Shown here: one piece after another, positions 54,724 through 63,187 of the stretch | Layout: every line of letters starts with the position of its first letter | Numbering within the stretch: the stretch's first letter is position 1 | Source: Novosphingobium malaysiense | Lineage (GTDB): Bacteria > Pseudomonadota > Alphaproteobacteria > Sphingomonadales > Sphingomonadaceae | Direction of reading: 5' to 3' | DNA: 64,000 nucleotides | NCBI RefSeq assembly: GCF_000802225.1 | Contig: NZ_JTDI01000002.1 | Location: forward strand, 82,501 to 146,500 | The notes under the pieces: generated by a model | What the model saw: only the letters and a program-made list of their open reading frames with translations | What the model was told of the DNA's origin: nothing | Databases searched by the model: none | Translations under genes and position numbers: made by a program

Positions 54724-55377
54724 CTAGCCCTCGTTGGCCTTGCGGGCCCGCGCCACGGCCTGCTGCATGGTCTTGAGGTCGGCGGCGCCGGGAACGACAT
54801 AGGTGCCGACCAGCATGCCGGGCGTTCCTTCCAGCCCCATGATCTTGGCAAAGCGGTAGTTGCGCACGAGCAGGGCATCGATCTCGGCCTTGTGCGTCTT
54901 CATGTCCGCCTGCAGCCGGTTCCAGTCGACCTTCGCGTTGCGCGCGGCCAGCTTCACCGAAGCCGCATCCAGCCGCACCGGGCCGCTCATCAGCGCGACA
55001 TGCATGGCGCCATGCCGGTTCTGGTACTGCGCGGCGATGGCGGCCCGCGCGGCGAGCACCGAGGCCTGCCCCTGGATCGGCCAGTCGCGATAGACCACGC
55101 GCACTTTCGGATCGGCCGCGATCAGCGCGTCGAGCGTGCTGTTGAAGCGGCGGCAGTAGGGGCACTGGTAGTCCGAGAACAGCACCACCGTGACATCGCC
55201 GTTGCGCGCGCCCGCGACCGGCGCAAGCGCATCCGTGCGGATCTGCTCGCGCAATTGTCGGGCTTCGGCAGAATCGGCCGCGTTGCCTTTCTCTTGTGCG
55301 GAAGCGGCAACCGGGGGCAGGCCGGCGAGAGCGATCAGGGCCGCGCCTGTGAGCGTGCGCAGCAGAGGGCGGATCAT
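54724..55377 (-). CDS. DsbA-like periplasmic thiol oxidoreductase
   Basis: A 217-aa exported thioredoxin-fold protein. It has a signal peptide (about residues 1-27, ASAQ), the active site CPYC in FSDYQCPYCRRF, and the cis-proline turn EGTPGMLVG. The DsbA/DSBA-like oxidoreductase type; it introduces or isomerises disulfides outside the membrane. The start overlaps the end of the TlpA-like gene by four bases (ATGA). Confidence 0.92.
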   Translation of the reverse strand: MIRPLLRTLTGAALIALAGLPPVAASAQEKGNAADSAEARQLREQIRTDALAPVAGARNGDVTVVLFSDYQCPYCRRFNSTLDALIAADPKVRVVYRDWPIQGQASVLAARAAIAAQYQNRHGAMHVALMSGPVRLDAASVKLAARNAKVDWNRLQADMKTHKAEIDALLVRNYRFAKIMGLEGTPGMLVGTYVVPGAADLKTMQQAVARARKANEG

Positions 55378-56177
55378 TGCAGGGTCCTTTCCAGAGCCTT
55401 GATCTGCGCAGCCAGCTCTGCGCGCGAAATCTCTCCGACGTGGGTGGACACGATCATGCCCGAACCGTCGATGAACAGCGTGGTGGGCAAGGCTCTCGTA
55501 TCCAGCGCCGGGATCGCCTGCCCTTGCGGATCGACGAGTACCCGCTTGCCGGAAAGCCCTTCGTTTTCGAGGTATTCGCGGATGCGCGGCAGGTCTTCCC
55601 CCGCATTGGCGAGATAGACCGGGATCGTCGCGTCGCGGGCGACATCCACCACCATCGGCATTTCGCGGCGGCAGGGGCCGCACCAGGTCGCCCAGATATT
55701 CAGCACGAAGGGGCGGCCACGCAGGTCGTCCAGCGCCACGGTGTCGCCGTCCAGCGTGGAAAGCACGAGGTCCGGCGGCAGGGGATGCGGGGCCGGGCGC
55801 GTCATCGGGGTGAGAAAGCTCGCTGCCAGCGCCAGTCCCAGCGCCGCCCCGCCAAGCAAGAATGCCGAGCGTCTCCGGCGCAACATCACGAAAATCGTCA
55901 CGAGCGCGGCCAGCACGCCGGGCCAGAGGGCAAAGCCGCCCTGCCACACGGCCATCGCCGACAGGGGCTCGGTGCGATAGGCGTCAAGATTGGCGAGAAC
56001 GAAACCCACCCGCGCCGTCACCAGTCCGATCAGGACAGCGCGCCATGCGACCGTGTCTGCACGGGTCGACGTGCGCTGCGCAATCCGGCCCCCAAGGAAC
56101 AGGAACGCGCCGATCAGCACGAGCGCGATGAGTCGCTCGGTTACAAGCATCAGCGGGCCGAGGGGAATGGAGCTCAC
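55374..56177 (-). CDS. TlpA-like thioredoxin with Lgt-like membrane domain
   Basis: A 267-aa membrane-anchored thiol reductase. The N-terminal 120 residues have about four helices and an Lgt-like stretch (ARVGFVLANLDAY...WQGGFALWPG); the C-terminal 130 residues form a thioredoxin domain with WCGPC (NIWATWCGPCRRE) and cis-Pro ALPTTLF. It probably reduces a periplasmic protein (cytochrome c maturation or copper-site loading). It is coupled to the DsbA-like gene downstream and, through ATGA, to the MFS gene upstream. Confidence 0.85.
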   Translation of the reverse strand: MSSIPLGPLMLVTERLIALVLIGAFLFLGGRIAQRTSTRADTVAWRAVLIGLVTARVGFVLANLDAYRTEPLSAMAVWQGGFALWPGVLAALVTIFVMLRRRRSAFLLGGAALGLALAASFLTPMTRPAPHPLPPDLVLSTLDGDTVALDDLRGRPFVLNIWATWCGPCRREMPMVVDVARDATIPVYLANAGEDLPRIREYLENEGLSGKRVLVDPQGQAIPALDTRALPTTLFIDGSGMIVSTHVGEISRAELAAQIKALERTLQ

Positions 56178-57397
56178 GACGCGGGGGCCTCGCTACCGTC
56201 CGAGACATGGTCCGGATGGCGGTACTCCGGCACGAAAAGCACGATCAGGGCGGCAAGTCCGGTGCAGGCGGGCACCGTCGCCAGCGCCAGCGCGAAGTTG
56301 CCGCCCGCGGCATCGGCCAGATAGCCGACCAGCGGCTGGAAGATGAGAGCGCCGGCAATGCCGATCATGTTCACGAAGGCCACCGCAGTACCGACCACAT
56401 CGTTGGCCAGGCCTTCCTTGGCCATGGCGAACGTCAGCATCTGGAAGCCGCCGAAGAAGCCTGCCGCGAGCAGCAGCGCGCCCTCGGTGAAGGCCGATAC
56501 CTGCACGTAGAGCACTGCGAGATAGGCGAGACCCGTCAGCACGGCGCCGCCTAGCACGAGGTACTTGCGGTGGCCGAGCAGGTCGGAAATCCAGCCGCCG
56601 GCAATCGAGCCCAGCGCCATTCCCCAGAACACCATCGAAACGATCGTCTCCGCTGCGATCTGCGAGCGGTGGTGGTCGTGTACGAGTTCGGTGGTGCCCC
56701 ATAGCCCGGCATAGACGTTGACCGGCATGTAGAAGAGCATGCCGACGACCGAAAGCGCCCAGATCCGGCCATCGCCGAGTACCGTGGCGAGGCTCTGCCG
56801 CACGTGTTCGACCGCTCCGGTCTCGGCATCGCTTGCCGGCGATGTCGGTTCGCGCAGGAACAGCAGGGCGGCGGCGAAGATGCCCAGCCCGAGCAGGCCC
56901 GTCGCCGCGAAAACGAGGCGCCAGCCTGCGGTCTCGATGAAGTCGGAAAGCAGCACGGCGCCGATTGCCGCGCCGACCATGCCCATCGCGTTGACCGCGC
57001 CGGACAGCAGCGCGAAGCGTTCGGGCGCGAACCAGTGGTTCACCAGCCACAGTGCGGAGACGAAGGCGAAGGAGGCGCCGAAGCCGGTCAGCAGTCGTCC
57101 GGCGGCGGCGATGCCGACCACGTTGGTCGCTGCGAACAGCAGCACTCCGGCCGCGCAGCACAGGCTGCCGCCGATCACGAACGTGCGCGCGCCCAGCCGG
57201 TCCAGCACCAGCCCGACGACGATCTGCATCGGCGCGTAGATCCAGAAGAACAGGCTGGAAAGCGTGCCGAAGCCGGAATCGGTCAGCCCGAAGAAGTGGG
57301 CGATCGTCGCCGTGTCCAGGCTCGGTTCGATACGTGCGACGAACTCGAACAGGAAAAAGCTCGAGCCGATGACGAAGGCGATCCAGGCGGCACGCAT
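56174..57397 (-). CDS. MFS transporter
   Basis: A 407-aa major facilitator with 12 helices, a loop 2-3 motif (LDRLGARTFVIG), and GWRLVFAATG at helix 5. The substrate is unknown; the hexuronate/phthalate-type family resembles this pattern. It lies 14 bp after the LicC-like gene and overlaps the TlpA-like gene, so the four minus-strand genes 58173-54724 may be one operon. Confidence 0.88.
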   Translation of the reverse strand: MRAAWIAFVIGSSFFLFEFVARIEPSLDTATIAHFFGLTDSGFGTLSSLFFWIYAPMQIVVGLVLDRLGARTFVIGGSLCCAAGVLLFAATNVVGIAAAGRLLTGFGASFAFVSALWLVNHWFAPERFALLSGAVNAMGMVGAAIGAVLLSDFIETAGWRLVFAATGLLGLGIFAAALLFLREPTSPASDAETGAVEHVRQSLATVLGDGRIWALSVVGMLFYMPVNVYAGLWGTTELVHDHHRSQIAAETIVSMVFWGMALGSIAGGWISDLLGHRKYLVLGGAVLTGLAYLAVLYVQVSAFTEGALLLAAGFFGGFQMLTFAMAKEGLANDVVGTAVAFVNMIGIAGALIFQPLVGYLADAAGGNFALALATVPACTGLAALIVLFVPEYRHPDHVSDGSEAPAS

Positions 57398-57411
57398 GAT
57401 GGAGGCGGGTG

Positions 57412-58173
57412 TCAGGCGGCCCAGGTGTCGGTGAGCTGCGTCGCGATCTCGATGTCGTTGAGGAAGTCGACTTCGGCCCAGTCCATGCCTTCGATCGAGA
57501 CCGTACCGACCTTGCCGGTGGGCGCGATCGAATCGATGACCTTGAGGTACCAGTGCTGCACGCCCTCGGGGGTGCGCATCGCCTGGCGCACGGTCTCGCG
57601 GAACAGGTCCGCGCCTTCGCCGCGGAAGGCGAGGAAGCCGATCGATTCGGAATTGGACTGCTCGGCGGTGAGCGTCTTGCCGATATGGACGAGGCGGCCG
57701 TCCGCCTCGCGTTCCACTTTCATGTCGTCGCTGTCGTAGCCTTCGGCCTTCACGTCGACGGTGACGGTGATAGGCCAGGGATTGCCATCCTTGTCCTGCC
57801 CGCCTTGCTGCACCTTGCGCACGATCTCCTCGGAGATCAGCGTGTCGCCGTTGAGGATCAGGAAGTCGCCGCGCATCGCCTCGCGGGCGATCCAGCACGA
57901 GCCGAGATTGTCGGCCACCTTGTAGAACGGATTGAAGCGCACGGTGATCTCGACGCGCGGATCGGAAATCGCGTTGAGGTGATCCTCGAGCATGTCGGTC
58001 ATGAAGCCGGTCACGACGTCGATCCGCTTCACGCCGCCGCGCGCCAGCATCTCGACCTGCCATTCGATCAGCGACTTGCCGGAGAAGTCGATGAGGCACT
58101 TGGGCCGTTCGGCGGTCAGCGGAAGCAGGCGCGAGCCCTGGCCGGCGCTGAGAAGGATGGCATGTTCGATCAT
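57412..58173 (-). CDS. LicC-like sugar-phosphate/phosphocholine cytidylyltransferase
   Basis: A 253-aa nucleotidyltransferase with the signature AILLSAGQGSRLLPLTAERPKCLIDF at the N-terminus (about residues 4-29), NGDTLISEE in the metal site and DWAEVDFLNDIE at the C-terminus. It activates a small phosphate compound (phosphocholine, inositol phosphate or a sugar phosphate) as a CDP derivative. That fits the CDP-alcohol phosphatidyltransferase 4 kb upstream. ATG 58173 is used; the open frame to 58329 has no family sequence. Confidence 0.88.
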   Translation of the reverse strand: MIEHAILLSAGQGSRLLPLTAERPKCLIDFSGKSLIEWQVEMLARGGVKRIDVVTGFMTDMLEDHLNAISDPRVEITVRFNPFYKVADNLGSCWIAREAMRGDFLILNGDTLISEEIVRKVQQGGQDKDGNPWPITVTVDVKAEGYDSDDMKVEREADGRLVHIGKTLTAEQSNSESIGFLAFRGEGADLFRETVRQAMRTPEGVQHWYLKVIDSIAPTGKVGTVSIEGMDWAEVDFLNDIEIATQLTDTWAA

Positions 58174-58328
58174 GGGTTTCGGACGCAATATGGTTGGGGG
58201 GAAGCCGCGGCCTCTAGCGGTTGCCGCGCGAAAGGGAAAGCCCAAGTCGGGCAACCTGCACCGCGGCCGGGCGCAAGAGCGCGCGTGAAACCTTGCAAGT
58301 GAAAGCCCCCTCGTCCAAATGCACCGCA

Positions 58329-59690
58329 ATGTCCGCCAAACGTGACCGCCAAGAGAATGTTTCTCCCCTTGGGCGGATACTGCAAAACACTGCCTGGCTG
58401 CTCGGCGGCAAGGGATTCGGGGCCATCTGCGGCCTTGCTTACCTTGCCATCCTCACGCGTACCCTGGGCCTGAAGGACTTCGGCCACTTCTCGCTCATTT
58501 TCGGAACGGCGCAGGCGCTGATCGCGCTGGCCGGCTTCCAGACCTGGCGTGTCGTCGTGCGCTACGGCAGCGAGCACGTCCATGCCGAGGAGTGGGACAA
58601 GTTCGGCCGGCTCGGCATGCTGTGCGGCATGCTCGATGCTGCAGGCGCCGTGCTCGGCTGCGCACTCGCCGGGGTGGTGATCTACGGCTTTGCCCATATC
58701 CTCGATCTCAACCCCAACTACATCGATCTGGCCTTCTGGTTCTGCTGCGCGTCGCTGTGGGCGCTGGTTTCGGCGCCGACGGGGATCGTGCGCGCGCTGC
58801 ACCGCTTCGACATGGCGGTCTATGTCGAGGCCGTGGTGCCGACCGGGCGGCTGCTTGCGGCGCTGACGATCTGGATGACCGGGCCGAGCGTCGGGCGTTT
58901 CCTCTTCGCCTGGGCCGCCATCGATATTCTCGAGGCCATTCTCTACTGGGCCATGGCGCGGCGGCTCTGTCCGCAGGCGGTGCGCCTAGCCAACCTCGGC
59001 AAGTGGCGCCTCGCGTTGAAGGAAAACCCGGGCGTCACGCACTTCTTCCTGGTTACCTATGCCGGGGCGACGATCGACGCGACGATGAAGAACGGGCCGC
59101 TGCTGGTCGTCGGTGGCTGGGTCGGCACGCGTGCCGCCGGTCTCTACCGGCTCGCTTCGCAGATCTCGCAGTCGCTGAGCAAGCTTTCGACGCTGCTGAC
59201 GCGTTCGGTCTATGCCGAAGTGGCGCGCGTGCGGGTCACGTCCGAGCTGGCCGAGTTCCGCAAGCTCGCGCTGCAGACGAGCATGATCGCCGGGCTTGCC
59301 GGCCTCGTCGTGGTGGGCATTGCGCTGGTGGCCGGCAAGCAGCTTCTCGGCCTGATCGGCGGCGATGCCTTCGAAGGCGGCGCGGCCATCCTCGTGCCGC
59401 TCGCCATTGCCGCCAGCTTCGATCTTGCCAGTGTCGCGTTCGAGCCGGTGCTGCACTCGACCGGCCGGGCGCGGCTGTCGCTGACGGCAAGGCTGATCGC
59501 GGTTGCCGCGCTTGGTATCGGGCTGGTGCTGTTCATTCCCATCGGCCCGAGCGGCGCGGCCTGGGCGGTCGCGATGGCCGGCTTCGTCTCCTACCTGGCG
59601 ATGGGCGTGATGGCCTGGCGCACGCTGCAGAAGATCAAGCGCGAGGAAATCGTTCCGGTACAGGAGGAAGGCGGCTCGACAGAGGCTTGA
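58329..59690 (+). CDS. Polysaccharide/oligosaccharide flippase (Wzx-like)
   Basis: A 453-aa membrane protein with 12-14 helices of the MOP flippase type: SPLGRILQNTAWLLGGKGFGA at the N-terminus, LTRTLGLKDFGHFSLI, and WVGTRAAGLYRLASQISQ at the fold middle. It probably moves a lipid-linked oligosaccharide. There are no glycosyltransferases beside it except the LicC-like gene, with which it is divergent. ATG 58329 is chosen over ATG 58221; neither has a strong ribosome site. Confidence 0.88.
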   Translation: MSAKRDRQENVSPLGRILQNTAWLLGGKGFGAICGLAYLAILTRTLGLKDFGHFSLIFGTAQALIALAGFQTWRVVVRYGSEHVHAEEWDKFGRLGMLCGMLDAAGAVLGCALAGVVIYGFAHILDLNPNYIDLAFWFCCASLWALVSAPTGIVRALHRFDMAVYVEAVVPTGRLLAALTIWMTGPSVGRFLFAWAAIDILEAILYWAMARRLCPQAVRLANLGKWRLALKENPGVTHFFLVTYAGATIDATMKNGPLLVVGGWVGTRAAGLYRLASQISQSLSKLSTLLTRSVYAEVARVRVTSELAEFRKLALQTSMIAGLAGLVVVGIALVAGKQLLGLIGGDAFEGGAAILVPLAIAASFDLASVAFEPVLHSTGRARLSLTARLIAVAALGIGLVLFIPIGPSGAAWAVAMAGFVSYLAMGVMAWRTLQKIKREEIVPVQEEGGSTEA

Positions 59691-59701
59691 GGGCGTCTAT
59701 C

Positions 59702-60925
59702 ATGCTGGCCATGTCCCAGCCCCTCATTGCCGAAGCCGCCGCCATTTCGGATCGCATCGTGGCGCTCCGCCGCGCGATCCATGCCGAACCCGAACTCGGC
59801 CTGCACACCCCCAAGACGCGCGACAAGGTCCGCGAAGCCTTGGCGCACCTGCCGCTCGAATGGCGCGAAGGGCCTTCCACCACGGGGCTCGTCGCCACGC
59901 TGAAGGGCGGTGCCGGTGACGGCCCCTGCGTGCTGCTGCGCGGCGACATGGATGCGCTGCCGATGCCCGAGGAAACTGGGCTCGACTTCGCCTCGAAGGT
60001 CCCCGGCACCATGCATGCCTGCGGTCACGATGCGCATACCGCGATGCTGGCGGGCGCCGCCGAGATCCTTGCGCGGCAGGCCGACACCCTGAAGGGTGAA
60101 GTGCGCTTCATGTTCCAGCCGGGCGAAGAGGGCTACCATGGCGCGCGCTTCATGTTGGAAGACGGGGTGCTGGGCGGCGAAGGCTTCGACCGGCCGCTGC
60201 CCGATGCGGCCTTTGCGCTCCACGTCATGCCCAACGCCCCGCACGGCCTTGTCGGCGGGCGCACCGGCGCGCTGCTGGCGGCAGCCGACCAGTTGCACAT
60301 CACCGTGACCGGCCGCGGCGGCCATGCCTCGATGCCGCACGACACGCTCGATCCGGTGCCGGTCGCCTGCGAGATGGTAAGCGCTATCCAGACCATAGTC
60401 GCCCGCCGCTTCAGCGTGTTCGATCCGGTGGTGGTGACGATCTCGAAGATCGAGGCGGGTACGGCGCACAACGTCATCCCCGATACCGCGAACATGCTCG
60501 GCACCATGCGCACGCTGTCGCCCGCGAACCGGGCTCGGCTGCGCGAGGAACTGCCGCTGCTCGTGGCCGGGATCGCCGGTGCGCATGGCCTGACCGCCGA
60601 AGTGAACATCATCGAGGGCTTCCCGGTCACGCTCTGCGATGCCGGGGCGGTCGATTTCGGCGAAAAGGTGGCGCGCGACATGTTCGGCGAAGAGGCATTC
60701 CTTCGCCTTGCCGATCCGATCATGGGGGCGGAGGATTTCGCCTATGTCCTCGAAAAGGTGCCGGGCGCGATGTTCTTCCTTGGGGTCAGCCACGAAGGCG
60801 ACGACTGGGCCCATTGCTGCGGCATTCACTCGACCAGGATGATGGTCGATGAAAGCGTGATGCCGCAGGGCGCGGCCTATCTCGCAGGGCTTGCGGCCGC
60901 GTTTCTCGAGCGCGGCTGGGGCTGA
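59702..60925 (+). CDS. M20-family amidohydrolase
   Basis: A 407-aa metallo-amidohydrolase of the M20 peptidase/hippurate-hydrolase group. Metal ligands are in HACGHDAH and GEEG (PGEEGYHG), with the lid domain LHITVTGRGGHASMPHDTLDPV. It hydrolyses an N-acyl amino acid or a similar amide. GAGG about ten bases upstream supports ATG 59702; ATG 59711 is possible. It is 11 bp after the flippase. Confidence 0.93.
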   Translation: MLAMSQPLIAEAAAISDRIVALRRAIHAEPELGLHTPKTRDKVREALAHLPLEWREGPSTTGLVATLKGGAGDGPCVLLRGDMDALPMPEETGLDFASKVPGTMHACGHDAHTAMLAGAAEILARQADTLKGEVRFMFQPGEEGYHGARFMLEDGVLGGEGFDRPLPDAAFALHVMPNAPHGLVGGRTGALLAAADQLHITVTGRGGHASMPHDTLDPVPVACEMVSAIQTIVARRFSVFDPVVVTISKIEAGTAHNVIPDTANMLGTMRTLSPANRARLREELPLLVAGIAGAHGLTAEVNIIEGFPVTLCDAGAVDFGEKVARDMFGEEAFLRLADPIMGAEDFAYVLEKVPGAMFFLGVSHEGDDWAHCCGIHSTRMMVDESVMPQGAAYLAGLAAAFLERGWG

Positions 60926-61034
60926 TCCTCCGCCCGGAAGGCCGGGCCTATTGTCGAAACTGCTGCACCTGTTGTGCTTGCAAACGCCCGGTCGCTCTGC
61001 TCCCCTTTCGGGCAAAGAGGATCCGGGAGAGGGC

Positions 61035-61490
61035 ATGGACAGGCTGGAACGCCTCGAAGCGATCGAGGAGATTCGCAATCTCAAGGCGCGCTATTTCCGT
61101 CTCATGGACACCAAGCGGTGGGCCGAACTGGAAGGCGTGTTCACCACCGACATGAAAGTTGTCACGCCGGACGGGCGCGTCTGGCTCGAAGGCGGTGCGG
61201 CTTATGCGCAGAGTCTCAGGTCTTCGCTGGAAAAGGCCGTTTCCTGTCATCAAGGGCTGACCGGCGAGATCGAGGTTCACGACGAGCACAATGCCTCGGC
61301 CATCTGGGCGATGCAGGATGTGATCGTCTGGGACACGGCCCACCCGCGCGAGGGCTGGAAGTCCATTCTCGGCCGCGGCCACTACCATGAAACCTACCGC
61401 TTGGAGGATGGCGCCTGGCGCATTGCCACGCTGACGCTCACCCGGCTCAGCCTCGACATCGAATGGCCCGAAGGAAAGACCCTGCAATGA
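61035..61490 (+). CDS. NTF2-like (SnoaL-type) protein
   Basis: A 151-aa NTF2-fold protein of the SnoaL type: LEAIEEIRNLKARYFRLMDTKRWAELEGVF near the start is typical. These proteins act as small dehydratases, isomerases or ligand-binding subunits beside catabolic oxygenases. ATG 61035 follows GGGAGAGGG. Its stop overlaps the next start (ATGA), so it is translated with the next two genes. Confidence 0.87.
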   Translation: MDRLERLEAIEEIRNLKARYFRLMDTKRWAELEGVFTTDMKVVTPDGRVWLEGGAAYAQSLRSSLEKAVSCHQGLTGEIEVHDEHNASAIWAMQDVIVWDTAHPREGWKSILGRGHYHETYRLEDGAWRIATLTLTRLSLDIEWPEGKTLQ

Positions 61491-62431
61491 CCGACCTGAG
61501 CTTCGCCGACCACTTCGGGGCGGGACGCGACGACAATCCCTACTGGAACGAGAGCGTATGGTTCTCGCTCTCGATTCCCGAACGGCACATCCACGGGATG
61601 ATCCAGTACTACTTCCGCCCAAACATGGGCATGCTCAATGGCGGACCGGTGCTGTGGGATCCCTCGGGCACGTACCAGTGGAACTGCCTCCACTATCAGT
61701 GGAGCCACCTGCAGGCGATGCCCGCGGACGTGCGCGGCAAGTTCGACATGCAGGCGCGCAATTCGCTGTCGTGCCGGATGATCGAGCCGCTGGCGAAGTA
61801 CAAGATCGACTATGACAAGGACGGCCTGACGCTGGACCTGACGTGGACCGCGATCGGTCCGCTGCATGAGTTGAAGACCGGCAACGCCGGGCAGGCCGCG
61901 ACGGCTAAATTCCACATCGAGCAGCCGGGCCGCATGAAAGGCACCATGGTGCGCCATGGCGAGACGTTCGCGATCGACTGCTTCTCGATGCGCGATACCT
62001 CCTATGGCGCGCGCGAATACGAATCGCTGGCGTGCGGCGGGTACTTCTGGGGCATTGCGCAGGACAGCGCCTTCCACGCCATAGCCATGGGCGAGGGACG
62101 CGAGGCGCGCTCGATCGGCGGCTTCATCTGGAAGGACGGCGAGATGGCCAGCCTGATCTCGGGCCGCCGCGAAGTGCTGGAATGGGGCGAGTTCGGCCCT
62201 GCCAGGGTGCTCTGGGAAGCGAAGGATCAGCTCGGGCGCAGCATGGAGGCGACCGGGTGGATCGATCCGGGCCTCGTCTTCACCGGCTATACCGACCATA
62301 CCGTGGTCTGGTCGCTCGTCCGCTGGGATTGGGACGGCGTCGAGCACTGGGGCGACAACCAGGAATTCTCGCCCGCCGAACGCTTCCGCCGCATCGCGCG
62401 CGGCGAGATTGCACTGGGGAGCGAGGCATGA
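61487..62431 (+). CDS. AttH/CrtC-like lipocalin-fold protein
   Basis: A 314-aa protein without signal peptide whose beta-rich sequence (ESVWFSLSIPERHIHGMIQYYFRPNMG, YQWNCLHYQWSHLQ) resembles the AttH/carotenoid-hydratase-like lipocalin fold, possibly DUF7064/7065. It is common in sphingomonads and mycobacteria beside steroid or aromatic catabolism. No catalytic residues can be named. It is coupled to both neighbours by four-base overlaps. Confidence 0.7.
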   Translation: MTDLSFADHFGAGRDDNPYWNESVWFSLSIPERHIHGMIQYYFRPNMGMLNGGPVLWDPSGTYQWNCLHYQWSHLQAMPADVRGKFDMQARNSLSCRMIEPLAKYKIDYDKDGLTLDLTWTAIGPLHELKTGNAGQAATAKFHIEQPGRMKGTMVRHGETFAIDCFSMRDTSYGAREYESLACGGYFWGIAQDSAFHAIAMGEGREARSIGGFIWKDGEMASLISGRREVLEWGEFGPARVLWEAKDQLGRSMEATGWIDPGLVFTGYTDHTVVWSLVRWDWDGVEHWGDNQEFSPAERFRRIARGEIALGSEA

Positions 62432-63114
62432 GCCGGTTGGGCCAGATCGTCGTCGTCAACGGCACCTCCGGCTCGGGCAAGTCGACGACCTGCGAGCTGT
62501 TCCAGAAACGGCAGGACGACTACTGGCTGCTCTACGGGATCGACCATTTCACCGCGAACACGCTGCCGGCGAAGTTCGGCCATCATGGTCCGCGCGCGAG
62601 CGAGGGGATCGAGGCAGTGCCGGTCGATCCTGCCGATCCCGACGGACCGCTTCGCTGGCGTTTCGGCCCCAAGGGCACGGCGGCCTTCGCGGCCATGCAC
62701 GAATGGATGGCGGCCAGTGCGCGGCAGGGTCTCAACGTGGTGTTCGATCACCTGCTGATGAGCGACCCGCCGGTCCTGCAGGACCTCGTGCGCCGCACCG
62801 AGGGGCTGCCGGTGCTGCTCGTCACGCTCAAACCGCCCTTCGACGTGCTCGAACGTCGCGTGGCCGAGCGGCGCATGGACAAGAAGATCCCCGTCGATCT
62901 GCTCGGCGAGGATGCCGTGAAGAAGATTATCGACCGCCTCACGCGCTTGCGGCCCTGGTTCTACGAGGAAGTGTACCGCAACGAGCTGGCCGACCTGACC
63001 ATCGACACTTCGGTCCATGACCCGGAAGAAGTCTGTGCGATGATCGAGGAGCGGCTGGCCAAGGGGCCCGGCACGGCGTTCGACGAGTTGCGCCGCCTCC
63101 ACGCCGCCGCCTGA
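62428..63114 (+). CDS. P-loop kinase, chloramphenicol-phosphotransferase-like
   Basis: A 228-aa ATPase of the AAA_33/CPT type. It has the Walker A loop NGTSGSGKSTTCELF (residues 10-23) and FDHLLM after the core; the C-terminal part has RRMDKKIP. Chloramphenicol phosphotransferase is one member; here the substrate is unknown and antibiotic resistance should not be assumed. It is the third gene of a coupled unit and ends at a bidirectional terminator. Confidence 0.78.
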   Translation: MSRLGQIVVVNGTSGSGKSTTCELFQKRQDDYWLLYGIDHFTANTLPAKFGHHGPRASEGIEAVPVDPADPDGPLRWRFGPKGTAAFAAMHEWMAASARQGLNVVFDHLLMSDPPVLQDLVRRTEGLPVLLVTLKPPFDVLERRVAERRMDKKIPVDLLGEDAVKKIIDRLTRLRPWFYEEVYRNELADLTIDTSVHDPEEVCAMIEERLAKGPGTAFDELRRLHAAA

Positions 63115-63133
63115 GCCGGGCGGACACAAAGAA

Positions 63134-63172
63134 GGGGCGGGACATCGCTGTGACGGCCCGCCCCTGTCTTTT
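63134..63172. terminator. Bidirectional terminator between the kinase and TonB receptor
   Basis: An 8-bp perfect stem GGGGCGGG/CCCGCCCC (63134-63141, 63157-63164) lies between convergent genes. TGTCTTTT follows on the plus strand and TTCTTT on the minus strand, so it can stop both. Confidence 0.8.
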
Positions 63173-63187
63173 GCGTTCGAAGAAAGC

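Noticed and set aside
62428..63114. Antibiotic resistance gene (chloramphenicol phosphotransferase)
   Set aside because: Only the P-loop and general fold match; the context is a coupled metabolic-looking unit, so no resistance role is claimed.
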